A stretch of DNA of 64,000 bases from Sepioteuthis lessoniana (lineage: Eukaryota; Mollusca; Cephalopoda; Myopsida; Loliginidae), in the NCBI GenBank assembly GCA_963585895.1, contig OY757907.1:109143207-109207206 (forward strand), in the 5' to 3' direction. Below the pieces are notes generated by a model. The model searched no databases and had not been told where the DNA came from. It was given only the letters and a program-made list of their open reading frames with translations. Positions 56,690 to 64,000 of the stretch are shown here, piece after piece; positions within the stretch are counted from its first letter, which is position 1, and each line of letters begins with the position of its first letter. The position numbers and the translations under genes are program-made.

Positions 56690-58172
56690 GACGGTAGAAT
56701 ATACCAACTGCATCTCTGTAGAGGAGTAGAACCCCTCGCACAACGAGTGTCCTGATATGACTCTAAACCATCTGATGGTGAGTTTCCAGTAATGTTAGAG
56801 CTTTGGGGAATGCAAAGTAACCCTTCATTGCCATCAATCCCAAGTCCACACTGGCCTGGAGTAATAACAGCTGATAGGATCCTATCTCTGCATCAAATAG
56901 GACTGTTTGATATTTAAATTGTGTACTTAAGCCAAAGTGAATTGTTTGAAATAGAACTATTAGATTATTTGTGTAAACAAATGACTGATGTCTAATTGAA
57001 CTGTTTGTAATATATAGCAATACTTGAAACTACTTCCTTGTGTGCCAACATATGCTTAATATATAATTGAATTATAAGTGTTAGATAGCGATAATTGAAA
57101 TTATTTTACTTTGTATCGACAATAGCAATACTAGTGCACATACAAACTAGTTGTAACTTATTTAAAAATGAAATTACTTATCTCTTACATATCATATACA
57201 TCTATGTAAATGTGTGCAAGCAAATGACTGGTGTTAAATTGTTACTCTTATGAAACGATATTTAAAATCATTTAACTGTGTGCAAACAAAGGATTAGTAG
57301 TAAATAAAATTAGTCATATAAGATAGCAATACTAGAAACCATTTGTCGGTGTGCAAAAAAACAAAAGCTCAGGTGCATTAGAAAATATTATCATGAAAAT
57401 ATTTACAGCACTTATTTTTAATGAATATGTATAAAGAGGATTTGGCATTAAATAACCTACAATGGTTGATATGGTATAAAACCAAACCAAATCATAGGCA
57501 ATTAATATATATATGTATAAAGAGGATTTGGCTTTAAATAACCTGCAATGGTTGATATGACATAAAACCAAACCAAACCAAATAATATAGATTTGATATA
57601 TATGTATAAAGAGGATTTGGCTTTAAATAACCAACAATGGTTGATATGGCATAAAACCAAACCTAAGCAAATCATATATATTTGATATATATGTATAAAG
57701 AGGATTTGGCTTTAAATAACCTCCAATGGTTGATATGGCGTAAAACTAATCCAAACCAAACCTAAATGTGTGCCAACTAATGCCCAAAGTGAAATTGTTA
57801 TTGTTAAATTGTAAAATTTGAAACTATTTAACTGTGTGGGGGGAAAAAAAGCTCATGCTGATCTAAAAATGTGAACAAAATGTTCTTAAAAATCATGTCT
57901 ATGTATCAGTAGGATTTGGAATCAAATAACTTACTAAGGTTGATATTCCATAAATCCCAACCAAATCAGACTCGTTCAAATGGTAGATTACCTGCGAAGT
58001 ATTGACTTACAAATCAGATGTATAATCGTTTAACTTTATGCAAACAAATGAACTCTGGCTCATTTAAAAATGTCATCTACAATCTATGTTTGCAATTTGT
58101 ATGTATTGAGGATTAGGGCATTAAATAACCTACAAGGGTTGATATGCCATAAAGCCCAACCAAACCAAACCT
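56690..58172 (+). mobile_element. Family A element, long form with multiplied 3' tails
   Basis: Head at 56690-56900 (GGACGGTAGAATATACCAAC, CCAAGTCCACACTGGCCTGG). The body at 56900-57400 carries AACTGTGTGCAAACAAAGGA units. Four tandem tails at 57430-57775 follow, then another body unit with a tail at about 57909, and a final unit with a tail at about 58110. The total of about 1.48 kb makes it the longest A copy not explained by a foreign insertion or by the 125-bp array. Confidence 0.85.
57430..57775 (+). repeat. Four tandem copies of the A/B 3' tail, 86-89-bp period
   Basis: GAGGATTTGGC starts at 57436, 57522, 57611 and 57700. Each unit carries TAAATAACCTgCAATGG, TTGATATGGcATAAAACCAA and a TATATATGTATAAA spacer. 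Confidence 0.95.
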
Positions 58173-58328
58173 AACCTTTCTGACATATAAACAGTGGAGT
58201 ATACATGGATATATAGTATTATTAAGTATGTGTGCATGTTATATAATATTTATTTACATAAGACTAATTTAAATATGATAATTCAGCTTTTGTCATATCA
58301 TATATCAATAGGCCTGCATGTTTGTTCA

Positions 58329-58330
<2 letters not shown>

Positions 58331-58374
<44 letters not shown>
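58331..58374. repeat. (TA)n microsatellite
   Basis: About 22 TA units. Confidence 0.96.
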
Positions 58375-58376
<2 letters not shown>

Positions 58377-59269
58377 CTATGGTTTAAACTTTAAAATGTT
58401 TATATCATGTACCTACTCAAATGGATTTATGGATATAGATATCTTTATAAACATTTATATATAGTGGCTATATCTGCATAAAAATTCTCATAAAATAGAT
58501 CCATGATGTTTCTTATAAACAGGTATATAAATATATATTAACTAAATTATTACTCAGCCTTTCATTTGGAAATTATGAAAGCTTTTTTTAATGGAATTCA
58601 AGTAAAAAAAAATTACCTAGTACTCTGATAACTGAAAATTGGCGAAAATGCACAAAATTCAAATTTTCAGCCCCTCTAATAAGGAGACTGTGAGATGACA
58701 ATCCCTAAATTCACCAAGTTTTATCTTCACTTAGAGATACCTTTTTTTTAATTTACTGTTTTTCACATACCTATTGCTTATGACACAAATGAGGGCATAT
58801 CTAGAGGACAGAGGGTGGCAGCATGAAAATAGAGTTCATGTTTTTTTTGGGGGGGTGGGGGGGTTCTGAAAGGTTGTAAGTGTGAAATAAGATGATAAAA
58901 TGTAGCTGAGATTATTAAAATCCTGCTCATATTTCTTGTCAACAATTTATTTAATTGATTCTGATTATTTCTTCAATAAGATGTACACAGGTTCATAGAT
59001 AATATCAAAGTAATGCAATTTCCGCTTGTCTGAGATTTTCAGATGAGTCATAATTCTAATAAAATATGACTGACTTAGATAATGTATATTTAGGCAGTAG
59101 GAGTTCTTTTAGACATGTCTCATTAAATATTGTAAAAAGTTATCGTTTGCCGAGGATTTTTCTTAAGTTTTTCCTGCTGACAAGTAAGATTCCACAAATT
59201 AAAAACTTTCCTAATCTTTTCTTTTCTTTTTTTTTTTGTGAGTGTATATATATATATATATGTATATAA
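58375..59269. other. No gene seen
   Basis: AT-rich sequence; G run at 58849-58862 and a T run at 59224-59236, followed by a short (TA)n. Confidence 0.6.
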
Positions 59270-59550
59270 AGGAGGTGCTTGTGGCATAATAGTTGTTGTT
59301 GTAGGAAATAAACTGAGGAATACAATGTAAAATTCTAGCCTAGTCTGAGTTGGCATCTCATGAAGCACTGACATCCTTGGGAAAGCTATGAATCTTAATA
59401 TTTTACTCTCATCTATGGGTAAAGAGTTGAGCAGACACAACTCTCTAACCTTATTCTGTTGACTCATCAAGGAGAAGGAAACGTCTGAATTCAAACCAGT
59501 TATATTCCTCTTAAAAAATTCATCATCCTATGGTTGGTGGCTTGGGTAAA
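59270..59550 (+). mobile_element. Family D tRNA-derived SINE
   Basis: Head GGAGGTGCTTGTGGCATAAT, core CATCCTTGGGAAAGCTATGA and ATCTATGGGTAAAGAGTTGA, GAATTCAAACCAGTTATATT and end CATCCTATGGTTGGTGGCTT. It gives the clearest 5' end of the family. Confidence 0.85.
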
Positions 59551-59590
59551 CACACACACACAATCACATGTGTGTGTGTGTTTGTAGGTA

Positions 59591-59626
59591 TATATATATA
59601 TATATATATATAATGAGACTAGGTTT

Positions 59627-59665
<39 letters not shown>
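59591..59665. repeat. Two (TA)n runs
   Basis: TA runs at 59591-59612 and 59635-59665. The second is the 3' tail of the minus-strand E copy that follows. Confidence 0.95.
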
Positions 59666-59668
<3 letters not shown>

Positions 59669-59738
59669 ATCCACAGACAGATCTGTTTCGTTCTATCAGA
59701 ACTCATCAGTGTGGCTAGCAGCTGGGACTGAAACCCGG
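59664..59738 (-). mobile_element. Family E SINE, 5' truncated at the B box, with intact hammerhead
   Basis: Minus strand: begins at B-box-like GGGTTTCAGTCCC, then AGCTGCTAG, the hammerhead (59714-59671), GGATGACTA and (TA)n. Upstream it is fused to the 3' end of a family F copy. Confidence 0.85.
59671..59714 (-). ncRNA. Hammerhead ribozyme motif, type I, all core residues intact (family E)
   Basis: Minus strand: stem I CCACA/TGTGG, core CTGATGA, stem II GTTC/GAAC with loop TGATA, GAAA, stem III ACAGATCTGT, cleavage triplet GTC (plus-strand 59676-59678). Every conserved hammerhead position and all three helices are present. Best catalytic candidate in the window. Confidence 0.88.
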
Positions 59739-59739
59739 T

Positions 59740-59885
59740 ACTGTGACTAGAAAATCTGGCAAGCACTTTCATGCAACATTCGGAGCCCTGGACAGCTGTT
59801 TCGACCTTATCAAATTTCATCAGTAGGGCTACCGTGATCTCCATCACGGAAAGCAGAACTGAAACTCTACCACTGGGAAACAGGT
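59740..59885 (-). mobile_element. Family F SINE, minus strand
   Basis: Minus strand: decayed B box (GAGTTTCAGTTCTGC), hammerhead, then AAGTGCTTGCCAGATTTTCT and AGTCACAG at the 3' end, joined to the E copy. It is in inverted orientation to the F copy at 59945-60160. Confidence 0.8.
59784..59830 (-). ncRNA. Hammerhead ribozyme motif, type I, minimal stem III (family F)
   Basis: Minus strand: stem I AGCCCT/AGGGCT (6 bp), core CTGATGA, GAAA, palindromic stem III ACAGCTGT, cleavage triplet GTC (plus-strand 59791-59793). Stem II has decayed to weak pairs. The stem I sequence differs from the other F copies but still pairs. Confidence 0.75.
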
Positions 59886-59887
59886 CC

Positions 59888-59936
59888 TCATTGCACACAA
59901 GCAATGCCAAATTAACTAGTCATGGTAAATGCATGA
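59888..59936 (+). mobile_element. Family F SINE 3' end fragment
   Basis: CAATGCCAAATTAACTAGTC and ATGGTAAATGCA match the F 3' end only, so three F pieces lie side by side here. Confidence 0.6.
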
Positions 59937-59944
59937 CCACTTAA

Positions 59945-60160
59945 CCTGATGTGTCTTGAAGATATGTTGGATCAAACATTTTGGCTCTGCTTTCTATGGT
60001 TGCTGGTTTGATCTCCAGTGGTGGAGATGAAGGTATGCACTGCTGATGAGACTTAATAAGGATGAAACAGCTGTCCAGTTCTCCATACGTCACATAGAAG
60101 TGCTTGCCAAATTTTCTAGTCACGGTAATTCAAATAATATAATAAAATTCCTCTATTCAA
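59945..60160 (+). mobile_element. Family F SINE, plus strand
   Basis: GGCTCTGCTTTCTATGGTTG, B-box-like GGTTTGATCTCC (60005-60016), hammerhead (60033-60088), GTGCTTGCCAAATTTTCTAG, TCACGGTAATTCAA and ATTCCTCTATTCAAA. It runs into (TA)n. Confidence 0.85.
60033..60088 (+). ncRNA. Hammerhead ribozyme motif, type I, minimal stem III (family F)
   Basis: Stem I has an inner helix ACTG/CAGT and an outer helix GTATG/CATAC separated by an internal loop, as in natural type I hammerheads. Core CTGATGA is at 60043-60049, GAAA at 60064-60067, stem III ACAGCTGT, and triplet GTC at 60073-60075. Stem II is weakened (GACT against GGAT). Confidence 0.78.
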
Positions 60161-60181
60161 ATGTAAAATATATATATATAT

Positions 60182-60322
60182 ATATATTTTAAGATAGGAA
60201 GGTCCATGAAGAGATTTGTATTTTTTGAATTTATTTATTTTGTTATTAAATGGGGAGTTAAAACATGAACCATATGCACACTAAAATGGAAATAAACATA
60301 CATACATATGTATATGTTTATC

Positions 60323-60375
<53 letters not shown>

Positions 60376-60773
60376 TCAAAAACATAAGTAAATAAAAAAC
60401 CATTCAAACTAGAAACATTAGTAAATTAGAATCTCATTTAATACCCATTAACTCAACCTTACACACACCCACACACAACTATAAACATATCAAATATCAA
60501 AGACAGGTAAAGCAGACCAAAGTAAACACACTCCAGGAAAGAGTAACAAAGACCCCTATATAAACCAGTCTGACCAGACGGGTCATTTATACTGGAAACA
60601 AGAGTGAGTCCAAGTCTCATTGAGTACCCCCATTAAAAAGGCTTTGTACCACACATGTTCTCTGATGAAAGCAACAAGCTGGAAACATACATATATGTAA
60701 CACGTGTAAGAATAAAATAAATAAATTCAAAAAATAAAAATCTCTTCTTGGACCTTCCTATTTTAAAATATAT
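60182..60773. mobile_element. Element with 60-bp terminal inverted repeats and a hammerhead-like core
   Basis: Left arm 60182-60243 (TTTTAAGATAGGAAGGTCCA, then GAAGAGATTTGTATTTTTTG) pairs with right arm 60713-60773 (TTTTTATTTTTTGAATTTAT on the minus strand) over about 60 bp with few mismatches. Inside lie a TG/TA/CA microsatellite (60322-60375), a C/A-rich stretch, and a hammerhead-like core at 60651-60707. Both sides are flanked by (TA)n. Class unknown; an inverted pair of Penelope-type terminal repeats is one possibility. Confidence 0.7.
60651..60707 (+). ncRNA. Hammerhead-like motif (weak)
   Basis: CTGATGA (60662-60668), stem-loop AGC-AACAA-GCT, GAAA (60682-60685), stem III ACATA/TATGT and triplet GTA (60697-60699). 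Flanking stem I (ACACATGT with ACACGTGT, 7 of 8 pairs) needs a 3-nt bulge next to the core, so activity is doubtful. Confidence 0.4.
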
Positions 60774-60806
60774 CCTTATTCTTTCTTTGGACCTCAAACA
60801 ACCATC

Positions 60807-60809
<3 letters not shown>

Positions 60810-60856
<47 letters not shown>
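60810..60856. repeat. (TA)n microsatellite
   Basis: About 23 TA units. Confidence 0.96.
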
Positions 60857-60860
<4 letters not shown>

Positions 60861-61889
60861 TATTACAGAGTAATGAGAAATTCTGTTTGGGTAAAGCAAA
60901 ATTAGATAATGAGAGCAAGAAAGAGAAACTTGATATTTGGCACTATTTGATCTCTTTCTCTCTTCTTTTTCTTCTGTCACTATAACCTTTTATATTGCAA
61001 TGTTCTCCCTTCTCTATATCACTTCATGTTGTTTTTTTTTTCTATCTATTTCTCTTTCCTTCCAATTTATTCACTTTTTCATTCTATGCTAGCTTTCTTC
61101 AATTTGCTTCAATGATTTGAAAGAATTTCAGTCAACCTATGTTTCTGTGTTCTTATCTCAAGAGCATGACGGATGCCACCATCTTGAAATCGTAGGCAGT
61201 AAAAGGTGTTAATTCATACATGAATTATCCTATTATTTATTATGACAATTATACTTGCCATAACCTTTTTGGCAAAAAGTGTGTATTTTTCTAGCAATAG
61301 TGAAGGAACATTTAAGAGTTTTTGTGTAATCAGTCTGATTACAGTGTAACATTGAAATATGAAGTCAAATAGAGAAGAGTGACAAAACTAATAAAAAGAA
61401 AAAACTTTCAGTTACAAAGATACGTTGAAGAAATTAAAATTAACTACTTTATAGAAAGAATTACGAGGAGATCTGATTGAAACTTTCAAAATAATAAATG
61501 AAATTTCTGATTATGGTAGACATTATTTTAAATATTTCTCTTTGAATTGGAAGTTTACCATCAAGACAGATTTCAAAAACTGTCTACTCACCAATTGCAT
61601 TTTTTGCTTATTGAGTAATATATTTTTTAAATAAATTACATAATCAAATCTAAAATAGCACTGGTGTAAAAGATTCTAAGTAAGAAAAAGTATTTAAGAA
61701 TACATTTTTTGGTAACTATCAGATGAATTAGTTAAAAGAATTTGACCTGCCTGTAGATATTGTGTTAATAATGTATATGTATTATGTTAAGCTTCTTTTT
61801 TTCCATTGTTTTTTGTCAAGGTTGATGGAGGAAGATAGTAAAAAGGTGAGATTCCTGAGGAGGCATAGAAACAAATAAATAATAATAAA
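60857..61889. other. No gene seen
   Basis: AT-rich; CT-rich patch at 60950-61070. Confidence 0.6.
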
Positions 61890-62128
61890 AGTTAAGTTGG
61901 TAACATTTGTCATGGATGAGCTGAAGATTCCCTTTTCTATAGCTACTACATGGAGATGTAGGAAAGGACGCTATTTCTTTCCTTGGATTGTTCCACTTTA
62001 CCCTTAATACGTACCTTATAATAGTGAGTGTTAATCAAGGTGGCATCAAGTACCATTTTTTGAGTCTTTGGTTTGAACTCCGGCCTCCTGGGCCATTGGC
62101 TAACACCCCACCCAATGGGCCAATTTGT
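61890..62128 (-). mobile_element. Family C tRNA-derived SINE
   Basis: Minus strand: TTGGCCCATTGGGTGGGGTG head, then CAAAGACTCAAAAAATGGTA, GATGCCACCTTGATTAACAC, GGTAAAGTGGAACAATCCAA and TCCATGACAAATGTTACC. Diverged. Confidence 0.85.
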
Positions 62129-63474
62129 TCTTTCTGCTAACTTAATAGTTTCATCTCCTTAGGGTTTCATCAAATTAGTAGACCTTAGTAATTTCTTAAT
62201 TAAAAGTTAATTTTCTTTTAGAACAAAGATACCAGGATTTTATTTTTTCTTGTGGAACATTGTACAATCAAAACATATTATTAGATATTATTTATTACAA
62301 AACTTTATAGCATTGAAATTCTGTCATCCAAAACTCAAGTAAGATTGCATGTCCTGGAAGCTGATATAATAACAATTAAAAAAATACCCATTAATTTGAT
62401 GTCTCTAGTTAAATGGATGCATTTTTTTTACAGGACATGTTCCAAATGACCACCATTGCACTTGTCTCAGTAATAAATCATCATATTAATAAGTTGCATC
62501 TATTTTGAGACAGCTTGTATAGGCAGGTTTGCCCAGGTTAGAAGAGGATACAAGTTCATATCTCATGAACAGCTTATCCTTTATTGAGGTGACTTTTACA
62601 ATATTTAAGGCAATTGATATTTTTTTTCATTTAGAGAATTATGTAAAATGGTCATCTTAAGATTTAATATCTTGTGAATAAGATGGATAAGAGAAAAATT
62701 CTCTGTCAAGCTGTCACAATTTTTGTCTGGTTACCAGAGAAATATGCTGTTTAACTTTACCCTGATGAAATATAACTCTTTTTGTTTGACAGTTTTTCTT
62801 AATTGTTATTTTCATTTGATCTGATTGAGGAAAGTATTTGTTTAAATCTATTGTTTGGTTCTTCAGAAGGAAATCATGATTTAAAACACTCTCATTTCAA
62901 ATTTTTGTTAAGTATCCCTTCTCATTGCCCATTAAACTTTTTTTTCAAAAAGCAAATCAATTTAAAAAAGTGAACTTGCTTGTATAAAGCCATCTATATA
63001 AAATAGAAATATTGACACTTATATTCATTTGTACTCTCAGTGAACCAGTACCTGTATATCCACTTATAAATACTTATATACATGCACACACTTGTAAAAG
63101 GAAAGGTAGCCAATCAGAATACAATACCCTTGAGCATTTAGAGTTGAACGCAATGATGTGCAATCATTAGGTTTTTAATAAATATTTTTGCTCAAAGGAT
63201 TTCGATTCATGTATTTCTGCTCTTATTCTGATGAAAAGGCCAAGATGGCTATTTAATGTCATCCCATCAAATATTTTTTTTTCCTCTACCTTGATGGAAA
63301 TGAAACCAAAGGAGTATTTTTTGTCTTTTTGTTATTTTTTTTCTATTAACCTCTTTTTCCAGAAGCAGCATCAGTATTAATAACAAATGCTATATTTATC
63401 ACCTTCTTCAAAAACAGTACCAACATCAAAACCAGGATGCCCTATTGTCAGGACTTAGGAAAAACTGATTGTAC
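62129..63474. other. No gene seen
   Basis: AT-rich sequence without recognised features. Confidence 0.6.
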
Positions 63475-63634
63475 TCCTTGCAGAAGGGTAAGGCCCCTAC
63501 CAACCAAAAATGTGGAGCGTCCAGTGTATGATATTGAACTGCTTTTTGCAATGAGACTCCATTTCTGGAGATTTAGAAAATGTGGAGTATTCCTTCAGTG
63601 TCATTACTCTCAGGTCCACTTTGATCCGGAATGA
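63475..63634 (+). mobile_element. Old family A head interrupted by a younger A element
   Basis: CCTTGCAGAAGGGTAAGGCC, AATGTGGAGTATTCCTTCAG and CTCAGGTCCACTTTGATCCG end at GGAATG, exactly inside the head hairpin, where the next A copy starts. Confidence 0.8.
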
Positions 63635-63637
63635 TTC

Positions 63638-64000
63638 TTTGCCCAGTCGGCTGGGGCTGTAGAATACACTGACTGCTTCTCTGCAGAGGGGTAAGACCCT
63701 CCCGAGTTTCTTGGATATGATACTAAACAATCCGATGGTGAGGTTCCAGTAATGCTGGAGCTTTGGGGAATGCCGAGCACCTCTTCATTGCTATTGCTCC
63801 CAGGTCCACTCTGGCCTGGTGTGGTAGCACCTGATAGGGCTCTATCTATGGGTTAAATAGAACTATTGGCATACTTATGCTAAACTGAATTTTTTGACTA
63901 AACTGAATAGCTTGAAAGAGAAATGTTTTTGACAATTCAACCATACTTAGATTTAAACTGTGTGTTTATGCTAAACTGAATTGTTTTAAATAGAACTGTT
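63638..64000 (+). mobile_element. Family A element, subtype A2, continues past window end
   Basis: Head GCCCAGTCGGCTGGGGCTGT, TGACTGCTTCTCTGCAGAGG, CCAGGTCCACTCTGGCCTGG, then A2 body units to the window edge. The head is close to the 568-bp copy at 48631, suggesting a young insertion. Confidence 0.93.

Noticed and set aside
56414-56743. 109-codon Ile/Tyr/His-rich frame
   Set aside because: It is a translation of the TA/TATG satellite.
60651-60707. Confident hammerhead call at 60.66 kb
   Set aside because: The core is present but stem I needs a 3-nt bulge and the first stem II pair is mismatched, so it is kept only as a weak candidate.

Overview
The window looks like intergenic or intronic DNA from an animal genome, most likely a cephalopod and probably an octopus. 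The evidence is very AT-rich sequence, many long (TA)n and (CA)n tracts, several tRNA-derived SINE families, RTE-type LINE copies ending in (GAT)n, and mariner, Tc1 and hAT relics of kinds common in octopus assemblies. The species call is inference from repeat style. I found no conserved host exon, rRNA gene or functional tRNA gene. Every protein-coding signal I could recognise belongs to a transposable element.

Layout. 1-1.45 kb: the 3' part of an RTE-like reverse transcriptase, open to the window edge. 1.7-12.8 kb: a dense run of one repeat family (called A here), polypyrimidine tracts, two ribozyme-bearing SINEs and a 125-bp tandem array (11.6-12.6 kb). 14.5-18.7 kb: tRNA-derived SINEs (families B, C, D, E), a hAT transposase C-terminus and a full A copy. 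19.0-24.4 kb: a roughly 180-bp duplication, a LINE relic with a restriction-like endonuclease, a Tc1 relic, a 73-bp minisatellite and further A and D copies. 25-31 kb: a gag-pol relic, a B SINE with perfect target-site duplications, a mariner relic and A, B, C and RTE pieces. 31-46 kb: a purine tract, C, A and B copies, two mariner-derived deletion elements keeping only the DNA-binding domain, a mariner relic, nested A elements and a perfect 50-bp palindrome. 46-64 kb: a hammerhead ribozyme inside inverted repeats, A copies with target-site duplications, a mariner nested in an A copy, TA-rich satellites, and a cluster of hammerhead-bearing SINEs at 59.6-60.8 kb.

Family A is a SINE-like unit of about 570 bp or more. 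It has a unique head of about 210 bp, a body of degenerate AT-rich subrepeats that varies in length and can expand into an array, and a 3' tail that folds as a nested stem-loop. The tRNA-derived family B (235-237 bp) ends in the same tail, so both are probably copied by one unseen LINE. Families E and F combine a tRNA-like pol III head with a self-cleaving hammerhead ribozyme motif. With a separate hammerhead at 46.7 kb the window holds seven hammerhead sequences, plus one weaker candidate at 60.66 kb. At least two (46,700-46,744 + and 59,671-59,714 -) keep all core residues and flanking helices. This self-cleaving SINE set is the most interesting system seen here.

Limits: all family relationships come from reading by eye. 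No database search, folding program or alignment was run, and copy boundaries are good to about 5-20 bp unless a target-site duplication is stated.
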